Source of the DNA: Opitutaceae bacterium
GTDB lineage: Bacteria > Verrucomicrobiota > Verrucomicrobiia > Opitutales > Opitutaceae
DNA length: 18,884 nt
Direction of reading: 5' to 3'
Assembly (NCBI GenBank): GCA_031254955.1
Contig: JAIRTK010000456.1
Location: forward strand, 1-18,884
Shown: one piece after another, positions 6,711-16,545 of the stretch
How positions within the stretch are numbered: position 1 is the stretch's first letter
Layout: each line of letters starts with the position of its first letter
The notes under the pieces: model-generated
The model's input: only the letters and a program-made list of their open reading frames with translations
Databases searched by the model: none
Told to the model about the DNA's origin: nothing
Program-made: the position numbers and the translations under genes

Positions 6711-7541
6711 ATGCTTTCAACGGAAAACCGGAGACTCGGAGTGTTCACGCTGCTTGCGCTGGTCGCGCTCGGGGCGGTCATGCTCGCGCTTTCGCGCACG
6801 GTCAGGCTCGGCGGGCCGGCGCGGGCGGCGGGCGGCGGGCCGGGGCGTGCGGGCGCGGCGGGAGTGGCGGGAGGGCCGCTTGGCATATCGCGCATTGACG
6901 GCGACCGGGCGCGCGGCACGGCGCTGGAGGAGCAGGCGGTGCTGTTTGACCCGACGCCGTTGTTTTTGCCCACCGCGCGCAACGCCAGCCATGCCGGCAT
7001 CGGCATGGCCGTGCGCCGCGAGCCGGGGGAGGTGTTTCGTCCGTTTCCGCCGCGTCTGGTTTATTCGGACTCGGTGTTCGCGGTCGCCTTCCCCGATCCG
7101 GTGGCGCCGCCGTCCGCGCCGGTGGCCGTGTTGGAAATCGGGCGCACCGCCAATCCCTGCGTGCCGCTGGGACGCTTTGAGCGCGAGCTGCCGCCGCTGG
7201 CCGGGCGGCTGGCGTTTGTCGAGGTGCTCAAGGCCGCCAGCGGCGAGCAGGTGCTCACGGTGGAGTTTGGCGAGGGAGGGCCGGGCGGCGCGGACGGGAC
7301 GGGCGCCGGCGCGGATGGGACGGGCGCCGGGGCGGATTTCGACGCGCTGCGTTCCGAGAATTGGCGTCCCTTGGAATTGCTCGCCTCGCTGGACAGCGCC
7401 GGTTTCACCGGGGCGCCGCTGATTGTGCAGGGGTCTGGCTCCGACAGGGTTGACAAGGCCGTGCGGGAGATGTTGATTCGCAAACTGCATTTGGGGCAGC
7501 GGCTTCAGGCCGGATTTTATGTGTTTCGCGTTGGCCCGTAG
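6711..7541 (+). CDS. single-pass inner-membrane protein, possible TonB/TolA-like partner
   Basis: A 276-residue protein I do not recognise as a named family. The ATG at 6711 lies four bases after the exbD stop, with GGGGAG at 6697-6702 as a well-spaced ribosome binding site. After a short charged N-terminus there is one hydrophobic segment (about 9-27, VFTLLALVALGAVMLAL), then a Gly/Ala/Arg-rich linker and a periplasmic-type region. Residues about 190-215 contain a seven-residue duplication (ADGTGAG twice) encoded by a 21-bp direct repeat at 7290-7331. The C-terminal part (residues 214-276) has GFTGAPLIVQGSGSDRVDKAV and ends GFYVFRVGP, loosely reminiscent of the TonB/TolA C-terminal fold. Topology and operon position suggest it may transmit force from the ExbB/ExbD complex. 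That role is inference. Confidence 0.7.
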   Translation: MLSTENRRLGVFTLLALVALGAVMLALSRTVRLGGPARAAGGGPGRAGAAGVAGGPLGISRIDGDRARGTALEEQAVLFDPTPLFLPTARNASHAGIGMAVRREPGEVFRPFPPRLVYSDSVFAVAFPDPVAPPSAPVAVLEIGRTANPCVPLGRFERELPPLAGRLAFVEVLKAASGEQVLTVEFGEGGPGGADGTGAGADGTGAGADFDALRSENWRPLELLASLDSAGFTGAPLIVQGSGSDRVDKAVREMLIRKLHLGQRLQAGFYVFRVGP

Positions 7542-7640
7542 AATTCCGCGAAAAACAGCCAACTTTGCAGTTGACGGTAGAGAAAGCGGTCTTCACGTTC
7601 TCTGCTCTTTTTCTCGTTTTTTGACCCATTTCCCAGGTTC

Positions 7641-7716
7641 GCCCAGATAGCTCAGTTGGTAGAGCACGTCCTTGGTAAGGACGAGGTCGCCGGTTCAAGT
7701 CCGGTTCTGGGCTCCA
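7641..7716 (+). tRNA. tRNA-Thr (anticodon GGT)
   Basis: A complete cloverleaf: acceptor GCCCAGA pairs with TCTGGGC (7706-7712). The anticodon stem CGTCC/GGACG encloses loop TTGGTAA with anticodon GGT at 7674-7676. The T arm is CCGGTTCAAGTCCGG, and CCA is encoded at 7714-7716. It lies just before tuf, as in many bacteria where tRNA-Thr is cotranscribed with tuf. Confidence 0.96.
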
Positions 7717-7784
7717 GGTCAAAATGCCGTCGTTGACACTCCGACGTTAAAGAGGGTCGAAAAATATCAAACACCTTATATCTT

Positions 7785-8975
7785 ATGGCTAAAGGCACAT
7801 TCGAACGCACGAAACCGCATGTCAACGTCGGCACCATCGGCCACGTTGACCATGGAAAAACCACGCTGACGACCGCGATCCTCGCGGTTCAAGCTCGCAA
7901 AGGCCTCGCGGAGGTGAAGTCCTACGCCGACATCGCCAAGGGCGGAACCGTGCGCGACGCATCCAAGATCGTCACCATCGCGGTCTCCCACGTCGAATAC
8001 GAAACCGAGAAGCGCCACTACGCCCACGTTGACTGCCCCGGCCACGCCGACTTCGTGAAGAACATGATCACCGGCGCCGCCCAGATGGACGGGGCGATCC
8101 TCGTCGTCTCCGCCGCCGACGGCCCAATGCCCCAGACCCGCGAGCACATCCTCCTCGCCCGCCAGGTCGGCGTGCCGAAGATCGTGGTGTTTCTCAACAA
8201 GGTTGACCTCCTTGACGACCAGGAACTCATCGACCTCGTTGACATGGAGATTCGCGAACTGCTCACGAAATACGAGTTCCCCGGCGACACGACCACGATC
8301 GTCCACGGCTCCGCCACCGCCGCCCTCGAAGGCAAACCCGAAGGCGAGAAAGCCATCGCCGACCTCATGAACGCCATCGACAACGACATCCCCGAGCCTG
8401 TGCGCGAAAACGACAAGCCCTTCCTGATGTCCGTCGAAGACGTGTTCTCCATCACCGGACGCGGCACCGTCGCCACCGGGCGCATCGAGCGCGGCACCAT
8501 CAAGCTTAACGACACCGTCGAAATCGTCGGCCTGCGCGACACCGCCTCCACCGTCGTGACCGGCATCGAAATGTTCCGCAAACTCCTCGACCAAGGCCAG
8601 GCGGGCGACAACGTCGGCCTGCTCCTCCGCGGCGTGGACAAAGACGGCATCGAGCGCGGCCAAGTGATCGCCGCCCCGAAGACCATCACCCCCCACAAGA
8701 AAGCCAAGGCCGAGATCTACTGCCTGTCCAAGGAGGAAGGCGGACGCCACACCCCGTTCTTCAACGGCTACCGCCCGCAGTTCTATTTCCGCACGACCGA
8801 CGTGACCGGCGTGGTCACCCTCCCGCAAGGCGTGGAGATGATCATGCCCGGTGACAACATCGCCGTGAGCATCGAACTCATCGCGCCCATCGCCATGGAG
8901 AAAAAGCAACGCTTCGCCATCCGCGAAGGCGGACGCACCATCGGCTCCGGCGTCATCACCGAGATCGTCGAATAA
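7785..8975 (+). CDS. tuf: elongation factor Tu with divergent switch I
   Basis: A full-length EF-Tu of 396 residues that delivers aminoacyl-tRNA to the ribosome with GTP. The P-loop GHVDHGKT is at 19-26, DCPG at 83-86 and NKVD in [11 protein letters not shown]. Domains 2 and 3 are canonical ([42 protein letters not shown]). The oddity is switch I: where most EF-Tu proteins have EEKARGITINTSHVEY, this one has [16 protein letters not shown], about two residues longer overall. The Mg-coordinating threonine is kept as Thr64, but the Arg-Gly of RGITI is lost. Sequence before and after is normal, so a frameshift is unlikely. The start lacks a Shine-Dalgarno and follows an AT-rich leader. It is flanked by tRNA-Thr and tRNA-Trp. 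Confidence 0.97.
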   Translation: MAKGTFERTKPHVNVGTIGHVDHGKTTLTTAILAVQARKGLAEVKSYADIAKGGTVRDASKIVTIAVSHVEYETEKRHYAHVDCPGHADFVKNMITGAAQMDGAILVVSAADGPMPQTREHILLARQVGVPKIVVFLNKVDLLDDQELIDLVDMEIRELLTKYEFPGDTTTIVHGSATAALEGKPEGEKAIADLMNAIDNDIPEPVRENDKPFLMSVEDVFSITGRGTVATGRIERGTIKLNDTVEIVGLRDTASTVVTGIEMFRKLLDQGQAGDNVGLLLRGVDKDGIERGQVIAAPKTITPHKKAKAEIYCLSKEEGGRHTPFFNGYRPQFYFRTTDVTGVVTLPQGVEMIMPGDNIAVSIELIAPIAMEKKQRFAIREGGRTIGSGVITEIVE

Positions 8976-8981
8976 ACCCGT

Positions 8982-9038
8982 CGCCAGAGACACCACTGGC
9001 GGACCGCCGGGACTCCCTTTGCCGGAGCCCCGGCGGTC
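8982..9038 (+). promoter_or_regulatory. tandem hairpins between tuf and tRNA-Trp
   Basis: Two stem-loops follow tuf. The first is CGCCAG (8982-8987) / CTGGCG (8996-9001). The second pairs GACCGCCGGGACTCC (9002-9016) with GGAGCCCCGGCGGTC (9024-9038), 14 of 15 pairs. No T run follows, so they probably stabilise the tuf mRNA end, mark RNA processing, or act as a weak terminator before the tRNA. Confidence 0.6.
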
Positions 9039-9061
9039 TCGTCTAAAAACAAAAATCACCC

Positions 9062-9137
9062 AGGCGTGTAGCTCAATTGGTAGAGTAGCGGTCTCCAAAA
9101 CCGTCGGTTGGGGGTTCGAGTCCCTCCGCGCCTGCCA
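9062..9137 (+). tRNA. tRNA-Trp (anticodon CCA)
   Basis: Acceptor AGGCGTG pairs with CGCGCCT (9127-9133) with one G-U pair. The anticodon loop CTCCAAA carries CCA at 9095-9097. The T arm contains GGTTCGAGTCC, the discriminator base is G, and the terminal CCA (9135-9137) is encoded. Position between tuf and secE is the common bacterial arrangement. Confidence 0.96.
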
Positions 9138-9146
9138 CTTCTCCCC

Positions 9147-9353
9147 ATGAAAAATCCATTCCGCAGCATCCGCACCTTCGCCATCGAAATGTTCGAGGAG
9201 CTGAAGAAAGCCACATGGCCGACCAAGTCGGAACTGCGCGATTCCACCGTCGTCGTCATCGTGGCGGCCTTCCTCCTCGGCCTCTTCACGAGCATCACCG
9301 ACTTCTCCCTCTACCAAGTGGTCGATCTCTTCACCGGCTTCGTCAAAGGCTGA
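9147..9353 (+). CDS. secE: preprotein translocase subunit SecE
   Basis: A 68-residue protein with the short single-helix form of SecE. The amphipathic region FEELKKATWPTKSELRDST holds the family hallmark (K-x-x-x-P-x-x-x-E-L). It is followed by one membrane helix (VVVIVAAFLLGLFTSITDF) and a short tail. SecE clamps the SecY channel in the inner membrane. The ATG at 9147 gives the normal N-terminus; upstream frame in the tRNA gene is not coding. It starts nine bases after tRNA-Trp and precedes nusG in the usual order. Confidence 0.95.
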   Translation: MKNPFRSIRTFAIEMFEELKKATWPTKSELRDSTVVVIVAAFLLGLFTSITDFSLYQVVDLFTGFVKG

Positions 9354-9398
9354 CAAGAAACCCGCCGCCGCCGCCCGCCCGCCCGCCTCCTCCCACCG

Positions 9399-9977
9399 AT
9401 GTCCACCCAAGTTTCCACACCTCCCGGCGCCCAATGGTTCGCGCTGCACACGCTCTCCGGCCAGGAGAACAAGGTGAAACTCTACATCGACAAATTCAAA
9501 AAACAGGAGGAACTCGAAGAGCACATCTTCGAAGTGCTCCTGCCCACCGAAGTCGTCTCCGAGGTGAAAGGCGGCAAGAAAACCACCAAGACCCGCAAAC
9601 TCTACCCCGGCTACGTTTTCATCCAGATGCGCCTCTACGATGAAAACCACAAAGTCATCAACCGCCCGTGGTATTTCGTGAAAGAAGTCGCGGGCGTCAT
9701 CGGCTTCGTCGGCGGCGACAACCCCGCCGCGCTCCGGCAGTCCGAAATCGACGAAATCAAAACCCGCGTCGAAGCCGCCGCCGGCAAAGTGGTGCCGAAA
9801 ATCTCCTACGCCGCCGGCGAGGAAGTCAAAGTCATCGACGGCCCCTTCGCGAACCTCACCGGACGCATCGACGCCATCGACCCCGAGGCCGGCAAACTCA
9901 AAATCTCCGTCTCCATCTTCGGCCGCTTCACCCCGGTCGAACTCGAATACTGGCAGGTGCAACGCTCGACCGAATAA
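9399..9977 (+). CDS. nusG: transcription termination/antitermination factor NusG
   Basis: A 192-residue protein with the NGN domain first ([20 protein letters not shown], then [15 protein letters not shown]) and a C-terminal KOW domain ([22 protein letters not shown]). NusG binds the RNA polymerase clamp and links it to Rho or to the ribosome. Length is close to the family norm with no large insertion. The start has no Shine-Dalgarno; a C-rich run precedes it. It lies 45 bp after secE and 86 bp before rplK. Confidence 0.96.
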   Translation: MSTQVSTPPGAQWFALHTLSGQENKVKLYIDKFKKQEELEEHIFEVLLPTEVVSEVKGGKKTTKTRKLYPGYVFIQMRLYDENHKVINRPWYFVKEVAGVIGFVGGDNPAALRQSEIDEIKTRVEAAAGKVVPKISYAAGEEVKVIDGPFANLTGRIDAIDPEAGKLKISVSIFGRFTPVELEYWQVQRSTE

Positions 9978-10063
9978 CCCGCGCGGCCCCTTTGCAACCG
10001 CCGGCTCCCGACCCGCCGCCAAACCCACGACACACCCACCCGCCCGCCAACCGCATTTCACAC

Positions 10064-10489
10064 ATGGCCAAAAAAATCCAAGGATACATCCGCCTCCAAC
10101 TGCCCGCCGGCGCCGCCAATCCCGCGCCCCCCGTCGGCCCCGCGCTCGGCGCGCAAGGCGTCAACATCATGGCGTTCTGCAAAGAATTCAACGCCCGCAC
10201 CAAAGACCAAAACGGCATGATCCTGCCGGTCGTCATCACGGTCTACTCCGACAAAAGCTTCACCTTCATCCTCAAGTCGCCGCCCGCCGCCGTCCTCCTC
10301 AAAAAAGCCGCCAACATCGCCAGCGGCTCCGGCAAGCCCAACCAGGAAAAAGTCGGCAAAGTCACGCGCAAACAACTCGCCGAAATCTACAAACTCAAAG
10401 CCAAGGACATGAACGCCAAGGACGAGGAAGCCGGCATCCGCATCATCGCCGGCACCGCCCGCAACATGGGCATCGACATCGCCGACTGA
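10064..10489 (+). CDS. rplK: 50S ribosomal protein L11
   Basis: A 141-residue protein beginning [20 protein letters not shown] with the L11 signature [22 protein letters not shown]. The C-terminal RNA-binding domain runs through [23 protein letters not shown] and ends [10 protein letters not shown]. It binds the GTPase-associated region of 23S rRNA. No Shine-Dalgarno is visible (CGCATTTCACAC before ATG). A 179-bp gap follows before rplA, larger than in many genomes. Confidence 0.97.
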   Translation: MAKKIQGYIRLQLPAGAANPAPPVGPALGAQGVNIMAFCKEFNARTKDQNGMILPVVITVYSDKSFTFILKSPPAAVLLKKAANIASGSGKPNQEKVGKVTRKQLAEIYKLKAKDMNAKDEEAGIRIIAGTARNMGIDIAD

Positions 10490-10668
10490 GCAAAAATAGA
10501 AATCAAGAATTGGAACTTAAAAAAACGCCCCCCGACAAACTGCTCCCCAAATCACATTCCAATTCCGCCCAGCAAATCCTCAATTTCCTAATTCCTAATT
10601 CCTAATTCCTAATTTCCCATCAACCGCGGGAGTCCTCCCAAGGACGTTCGCACCGCAAGGAGTCCTCA
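10490..10668 (+). promoter_or_regulatory. rplA leader: CCTAATT repeats and a switch-like hairpin at the start site
   Basis: The gap holds a spaced inverted repeat GAATTGGAA (10507-10515) / TTCCAATTC (10557-10565) and four tandem CCTAATT units (10587-10614). Next to rplA, GTCCT (10632-10636) pairs with AGGAC (10641-10645) around a CCCA loop. A second GTCCT at 10662-10666, overlapping the strong ribosome binding site AAGGAG (10657-10662), could capture the same AGGAC and mask the start. A competing GGGA/TCCC hairpin also exists (10628-10631 / 10636-10639). Regulation of rplA translation, perhaps by L1, is inference. Confidence 0.45.
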
Positions 10669-11364
<696 letters not shown>

Positions 11365-11380
11365 GGAACCCGACCCAACC

Positions 11381-11893
11381 ATGAGAGCCGAAAAAAAATA
11401 CCTGATCGCCGAGGTCGAGAACCACCTCAAAAAATCCGACTACGTCATCCTCGCCAACTACACGCAAGTGACCGTGGCCGACATCGCCGAACTCCGCGCC
11501 GGCCTCGCCGCCGAAAACGCCGAGTTCCACGTGGTCAAAAACAGCTCGCTCAAAGTCGCGGCCAAAGCCCTCGGCCTCCCCGAACTTGACGCCGGCCTCG
11601 CCGGCCCGACCGCCATCGTGGTCGGCGGCCAAAACCCCGCCGGCGTCGCCAAAATCATCAAAAAATTCTTCGAGGAAAAAAAGAAACTCGAAATCAAACT
11701 CGGCGTCATGGAGCAAAAAATCGTCACCGCCGACTTCCTCTCGCAGATCGCCGACCTCCCCCCCTTCGACACCCTGCGCGCCCAATTCCTCAGCCTCCTC
11801 ACCAGCAACGCCGCCGCCTTCGTCCGCGTCCTCGACGCCAAGGTCAAGCAAGCGGCAGACGGCGAGACCGCCGCGCCCGCCGCCGCCGCCTGA
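11381..11893 (+). CDS. rplJ: 50S ribosomal protein L10
   Basis: A 170-residue L10. The N-terminal rRNA-binding domain has YVILANYTQVTVADIAELR and FHVVKNSSLKVAAKALG; GPTAIV is in the middle. The C-terminal helix and Ala-rich tail (LLTSNAAAFVRVLDAKVKQA) carry the L7/L12 dimers. Only 16 bp separate it from rplA, too little for the long L10-binding leader found before rplJ in E. coli. A 174-bp gap lies downstream instead. The nearest AG-rich sequence overlaps the rplA stop codon, so translation may be coupled to rplA. Confidence 0.96.
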   Translation: MRAEKKYLIAEVENHLKKSDYVILANYTQVTVADIAELRAGLAAENAEFHVVKNSSLKVAAKALGLPELDAGLAGPTAIVVGGQNPAGVAKIIKKFFEEKKKLEIKLGVMEQKIVTADFLSQIADLPPFDTLRAQFLSLLTSNAAAFVRVLDAKVKQAADGETAAPAAAA

Positions 11894-12067
11894 TCGCCCC
11901 CGCCAACCGCGCAGTGGCGCCAACCGCAAACTTTCACCCGCAACCAAAAACCTTCCGCGCCCCACGCGGCGCGGGCCTAAACCATCAACCGTCCCGACGC
12001 TAGGAGATACGTCTCTTAAACGCACGGCCCCGATTTCGCCGGCGCTAACCAAGGACAGGAGATTACC
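11894..12067 (+). promoter_or_regulatory. structured leader between rplJ and rplL
   Basis: Two hairpins are visible: CCGCGCC (11955-11961) / GGCGCGG (11968-11974), and a six-pair stem 12002-12007 / 12012-12017 closed by a UACG tetraloop. AGGAG at 12057-12061 is a good ribosome binding site for rplL. No T run follows either hairpin. The leader could tune the high L7/L12 to L10 ratio; that is inference. Confidence 0.4.
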
Positions 12068-12448
12068 ATGAGCAACATCACCAAAGAACAAGTCATCGAA
12101 TGGCTGTCCGCGCAGCCCGTTCTCGAACTCGCCGGCCTCGTCAAGGAACTTGAGGCGAAATGGGGCGTTTCCGCCGCCGTCGCCATCGCCGCCGCGCCCG
12201 CCGCCGGCGGAGCCGCCGCGCCCGCCGCCGAAGCCCAAACCGAGTTCACCGTCGTCCTCCTCGCCGCCGGCGCGAACAAAATCAGCGTCATCAAAGAAGT
12301 CCGGGCCATCACCGGCCTCGGCCTCAAAGAAGCCAAGGACCTCGTCGAAGGCGCGCCCAAACCCGTCAAGGAAAACGCGCCCAAAGCCGAGGCCGAGGAA
12401 ATCAAAAAGAAACTCGAAGCCGCCGGCGCAAAGGTCGAACTCAAGTAA
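12068..12448 (+). CDS. rplL: 50S ribosomal protein L7/L12
   Basis: A 126-residue L12. The N-terminal dimerisation helices ([20 protein letters not shown]) are followed by an Ala/Pro-rich hinge (residues about 38-57). The conserved C-terminal domain has [20 protein letters not shown] and AKDLVEGAP, the surface that recruits EF-Tu and EF-G. That surface looks canonical even though the EF-Tu in this window has a divergent switch I. A good Shine-Dalgarno precedes it. The downstream hairpin probably lets rplL be expressed above rpoB. Confidence 0.97.
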   Translation: MSNITKEQVIEWLSAQPVLELAGLVKELEAKWGVSAAVAIAAAPAAGGAAAPAAEAQTEFTVVLLAAGANKISVIKEVRAITGLGLKEAKDLVEGAPKPVKENAPKAEAEEIKKKLEAAGAKVELK

Positions 12449-12487
12449 CCACTTGCCGGTTAACGACGCAAAACCATGCATCCATTC

Positions 12488-12528
12488 GGGACAGGCCGCG
12501 CTTCGCCGCAGCCTGTCCTTTGCCTTTT
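12488..12528 (+). terminator. attenuator-like hairpin between rplL and rpoB
   Basis: GGACAGGC (12489-12496) pairs perfectly with GCCTGTCC (12511-12518), extendable by a G-U pair, around a GC-rich loop. It is followed by TTTGCCTTTT. In E. coli a partial terminator at the same place lowers rpoBC relative to ribosomal protein genes. The interrupted T tract fits partial rather than full termination. Confidence 0.65.
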
Positions 12529-12638
12529 CTCCGCACCAACCCCGCCCGCGCCCCCGCGCGCCGCGGACACCCCGCTGACCCACGCCCGCCAGCCACGCCG
12601 GGCGCCGCCCTCTCCTCTTCACTCAACCGGGAAAATCC

Positions 12639-15600
12639 ATGTCTGACCGCACTAACTTCGGTAAACTCAAAGAAGTCATCTCACCGCCGAATCTGATCGA
12701 AATCCAGATCGCCTCCTATCTGGACTTCCTGCAAAAAGGCGTGCCCGACCGGCAGCGCAAACCGCAAGGCCTCGAAGCGGTCTTCCGCGAAGTTTTCCCC
12801 ATCGAATCCTACGACGGACGCCTCACGCTCGAATACGTCTCCTACAACCTCGGCGACCCGAAAAACTCCGAAATCGAGTGCATCCGCGAAGGCGTCACCT
12901 ACTCCGTTCCCCTCTACGTGAAACTCCGCCTCCGCGAAGAAGACTTCATCAAGGACGAAGAAATCTACATGGGCGAAATCCCCATGGTGACCGAACGCGG
13001 CTCCTTCATCATCAACGGCGCCGAACGCGTCGTCGTCTCGCAACTCCACCGCTCGCCCGGCATCGCCTTTGAAGTCACCCCCCATCCGAACGGCAAACCA
13101 CTCCACTCCTTCCGCATCATCCCCGACCGCGGCACCTGGCTCGAAACCCAGTTCGACAACAACGACCTCCTCTACGTTTACCTCGACCGCCGCCGCCGCC
13201 GCCGCAAATTCCTCATCACCACCCTGCTCCGCGCCATCGGCTACAGCTCCGACCCCGACCTCCTCAACCTCTTCTACGAAATCAAAGAACTCAAAATCGC
13301 CAAGGCGCTCGACATGGAGAACGTCTCCACCCTCGTCCTAGTCGAGGACGCCATCGACGCCCAACAAGGCGTCGTCCTCGCCCGCGCCTTCGAACCACTC
13401 ACCAAACAAATCGTCCGCACCTTCGAAAAACACGGCATCGCCTCCCTCCGCGTCATCGACACCGCGGTGGACGAAGGCGCCATCATCCGCGCCCTCAAAA
13501 AAGACCCGACCCGCAACGAAGAAGAAGCCCTCAAGGAAATCTACAAACGCCTCCGCCCCGGCGAACCCCCCACCACCCCCAACGCCAAAGCCCTCCTCAA
13601 ACGCCTCTTCTTCGACCCCAAACGCTACGACCTCGGCCGCGTCGGACGCTACAAAGTCAACCAAAAACTCGGCCTCAAAGCCCCCATCGAACAACGCATC
13701 CTCGAAAGCAACGACATCGTCGCCGCCACCAAATACCTCGTCCGCCTCAAACGCGGCGAAGGCGTCGTCGATGACATCGACCACCTCGGCTCCCGCCGCG
13801 TCCGCACCGTCGGCGAACTCCTCGCCAACCAATGCCGCGTCGGCCTCGCCCGCACCGAACGCCTCGTCCGCGAACGCATGACGATGTATGACCAAAGCGT
13901 CGACTCCATCACACCCCAAAAACTCATCAACCCCAAGGCCCTCACCACCGTCATCCGCGACTTCTTTGCCCGCTCGCAACTGTCGCAGTTCATGGACCAG
14001 ATCAACCCCCTCGCCGAAGTCACGCACAAACGCCGCCTCTCCGCGCTCGGCCCCGGCGGCCTGAACCGCGAACGCGCCGGCTTCGAAGTGCGCGACGTGC
14101 ACCCCTCGCACTACGGCCGCATCTGCCCCATCGAAACCCCCGAAGGCCCGAACATCGGCCTCATCAACTCCCTCTCGACCTACGCCCGCGTCAACGAATT
14201 CGGCTTCATCGAGACCCCCTACCGCGTCGTGAAAAACGGCCGCGCGACCGACAAAATCGAATACCTCACCGCCGACCAAGAAGAAGGCAAAATCATCGCC
14301 CAAGCCAACTCCGAACTCGACGAAAAAGGCAACTTCGTCGGCAAAGTCACCGTCCGCCAAGACGGCGAATTCATCGAAGTCGCCGCCTCCGACGTGCACT
14401 ACATGGACGTTTCGCCGAAACAAGTCATCTCCATCGCCGCCGGCATGATCCCCTTCCTGGAACACGACGACGCCAACCGCGCCCTCATGGGCGCGAACAT
14501 GCAACGCCAAGGCGTGCCCCTCCTCCAGACCGAAGCCCCCTTCGTCGGCACCGGCATCGAAGAACGCGTCGCCCGCGACTCCAAAATCGTGCAAGTGGCC
14601 GACGAAGCCGGCACCGTCGCCTCCGTCGATGCCACGCGCGTGGTCGTCACCCCCAACGGCGAACTCCCGAAAAACTTTGAACGCAACCCGAAGCACGACC
14701 CGAAAAACGGCGTCTACGTCTATCACCTGCGCAAATTCATGCGCTCCAACGCCAGCACCTGCTTCAACCAGCGCCCCATCGTCAAAAAAGGCCAGAAAAT
14801 CAAAGCCGGCCAAATCATCGCCGACGGCCCCTCGACCGACAAAGGCGAACTCGCCCTCGGCCGCAACGTGCTCGTCGCCTTCATGCCCTGGAACGGCTAC
14901 AACTTCGAAGACGCCATCCTCATCTCCGAAAAAGTCCTCAAAGAGGACATCTTCACCTCGCTCCACATCCACGAATTTGAAGTCACCGCCCGCGACACCA
15001 AACTCGGCCCCGAGGAAATCACCCGCGACATCCCCAACATCGGCGAAGACGCCCTCAGAAACCTCGACCACAACGGCGTCATCCGCATCGGCGCCGAAGT
15101 GAAACCCGGCGACATCCTCGTCGGCAAAATCACGCCCAAATCCGAGACCGAACTCGCCCCCGAGGAAAAACTCCTCCGCGCCATCTTCGGCGAAAAAGCC
15201 GCCGACGTGAAAGACACCTCGCTCATCGTCCCCTCCGGCGAAAGCGGCATCGTCATGGACGTGAAAGTCTCCAGCCGCGTCGATTTTGAAAAAGAAAAAC
15301 TCTCGCCCTCCGACCGCCGCCGCCAAGCCAAGCAAATCCAGGAAGAATACAAGACCCAGATCGACAAACTCCGCGAAGGCCTCACCGAAGCCCTCTCCAA
15401 CATCCTCCTCGGCGAAAAAATCCCGCTCGATGTCGTCAACGGCCAGACCAACGAAATCATCATCCCCGCCAACCGCAAAATCACCAAAACCCTCCTCCGC
15501 AAACTCGCCGCCGTCTCCAAACACATCGAAATCGACCCCTCCCCGGTTCGCATCAAGATCATGGAAATCATCGGCAGCTACCAGTCGAAATTCGACGAAC

Positions 15601-16433
15601 TCGAAACCGACCGCGAACGCAAAGTCACCGGCATCGAAGCCGGCGAAGACAACGGCACCGGCGCCATCAAACAAGTCAAAGTTTACATCGCCACCAAACA
15701 AAAACTCGAAGTCGGCGACAAAATGGCCGGACGCCACGGCAACAAAGGCGTCGTCGCCAAAATCGTGCCCGAGGCCGACATGCCCTTCCTCCCCGACGGC
15801 ACCCCCGTCGAAATCTGCCTCAACCCCCTCGGCGTGCCCTCGCGCATGAACGTCGGCCAAGTGCTCGAAACCCACCTCGGCTGGGCCTGCAAAAAACTCG
15901 GCATGAAAGTCGCCACACCCGTCTTCGACGGCATCCCCGAGAAACAAGTGCGCAATTACCTGAAAGAAGCCGACCTCCCGACCTCCGGCAAATCCGCCCT
16001 CTACGACGGACGCACCGGCGAGAAAATCGACCAGCAAGTCGTCGTCGGCTACATCTACATGATGAAACTCAACCACCTCGTCGCGCACAAAATCCACGCC
16101 CGCGCCGTCGGCCCCTATTCGCTCGTCACCCAGCAACCGCTCGGCGGCAAAGCCCAATACGGCGGCCAGCGCTTCGGCGAGATGGAAGTCTGGGCGCTCG
16201 AAGCCTACGGCGCCGCGCACACCCTCCAGGAAATCCTCACCGTCAAATCCGACGACGTGCAAGGCCGCACCAAAATCTACGAATCCCTCGTCAAAGGCGA
16301 CAACACCCTCCAAGCCGGCACCCCCGAGTCCTTCAACGTCTTGATCAAAGAAATCCAGTCCCTCGGCCTCGACATCAAACTCAACCGCCGCGACGCCCTC
16401 GGCAACCTCAGCGCCGCCGGCACGGGCAAATAA
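12639..16433 (+). CDS. rpoB: RNA polymerase beta subunit
   Basis: A complete beta subunit of 1264 residues starting [21 protein letters not shown]. Landmarks in order: [23 protein letters not shown], the rifampicin pocket [20 protein letters not shown] (446-465), [20 protein letters not shown], the late catalytic-core motif [14 protein letters not shown], and the C-terminal [18 protein letters not shown] clamp contact. A charged helical insertion (about residues 885-950) precedes the last core blocks. In the rifampicin pocket most positions are canonical, but the residue aligned with E. coli Asn518 is Ile455. It is slightly shorter than the 1342 residues of E. coli. Only a weak GGGA precedes the ATG. 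rpoC follows after 112 bp. Confidence 0.98.
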   Translation: MSDRTNFGKLKEVISPPNLIEIQIASYLDFLQKGVPDRQRKPQGLEAVFREVFPIESYDGRLTLEYVSYNLGDPKNSEIECIREGVTYSVPLYVKLRLREEDFIKDEEIYMGEIPMVTERGSFIINGAERVVVSQLHRSPGIAFEVTPHPNGKPLHSFRIIPDRGTWLETQFDNNDLLYVYLDRRRRRRKFLITTLLRAIGYSSDPDLLNLFYEIKELKIAKALDMENVSTLVLVEDAIDAQQGVVLARAFEPLTKQIVRTFEKHGIASLRVIDTAVDEGAIIRALKKDPTRNEEEALKEIYKRLRPGEPPTTPNAKALLKRLFFDPKRYDLGRVGRYKVNQKLGLKAPIEQRILESNDIVAATKYLVRLKRGEGVVDDIDHLGSRRVRTVGELLANQCRVGLARTERLVRERMTMYDQSVDSITPQKLINPKALTTVIRDFFARSQLSQFMDQINPLAEVTHKRRLSALGPGGLNRERAGFEVRDVHPSHYGRICPIETPEGPNIGLINSLSTYARVNEFGFIETPYRVVKNGRATDKIEYLTADQEEGKIIAQANSELDEKGNFVGKVTVRQDGEFIEVAASDVHYMDVSPKQVISIAAGMIPFLEHDDANRALMGANMQRQGVPLLQTEAPFVGTGIEERVARDSKIVQVADEAGTVASVDATRVVVTPNGELPKNFERNPKHDPKNGVYVYHLRKFMRSNASTCFNQRPIVKKGQKIKAGQIIADGPSTDKGELALGRNVLVAFMPWNGYNFEDAILISEKVLKEDIFTSLHIHEFEVTARDTKLGPEEITRDIPNIGEDALRNLDHNGVIRIGAEVKPGDILVGKITPKSETELAPEEKLLRAIFGEKAADVKDTSLIVPSGESGIVMDVKVSSRVDFEKEKLSPSDRRRQAKQIQEEYKTQIDKLREGLTEALSNILLGEKIPLDVVNGQTNEIIIPANRKITKTLLRKLAAVSKHIEIDPSPVRIKIMEIIGSYQSKFDELETDRERKVTGIEAGEDNGTGAIKQVKVYIATKQKLEVGDKMAGRHGNKGVVAKIVPEADMPFLPDGTPVEICLNPLGVPSRMNVGQVLETHLGWACKKLGMKVATPVFDGIPEKQVRNYLKEADLPTSGKSALYDGRTGEKIDQQVVVGYIYMMKLNHLVAHKIHARAVGPYSLVTQQPLGGKAQYGGQRFGEMEVWALEAYGAAHTLQEILTVKSDDVQGRTKIYESLVKGDNTLQAGTPESFNVLIKEIQSLGLDIKLNRRDALGNLSAAGTGK

Positions 16434-16545
16434 AATCCAAGGAGAATCAGACCACCGGAAACCCGGCCTTGCCGCCCTCGGCCAGCCCGCGCCTCCGGCC
16501 CCCTCCCGATTCTTAATCCTGCCTTTTAATTCCTAATTTCAAACC
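16434..16545 (+). other. rpoB-rpoC spacer with a stranded ribosome binding site and a TAATTCC element
   Basis: AAGGAG (16439-16444) lies just after the rpoB stop, but no start codon follows at usable distance; rpoC begins 101 bases later with no Shine-Dalgarno. The end of the spacer is AT-rich and contains TTAATTCCTAATTTC, the same motif as in the rplA leader. An element inserted between an older ribosome binding site and rpoC would explain this; that is inference. Confidence 0.45.

Noticed and set aside
7571..7600. Promoter before tRNA-Thr with -35 TTGACG (7571-7576)
   Set aside because: No acceptable -10 hexamer lies at 16-18 bp spacing.
7733..7784. Promoter before tuf with consensus -35 TTGACA (7733-7738)
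   Set aside because: AT-rich hexamers downstream are at the wrong spacing (over 20 bp), so a real promoter is unproven.
7785..8975. Frameshift or sequencing error as the cause of the odd EF-Tu switch I
   Set aside because: The frame is unbroken, and sequence on both sides matches EF-Tu closely; a two-residue length change needs no compensating frameshift.
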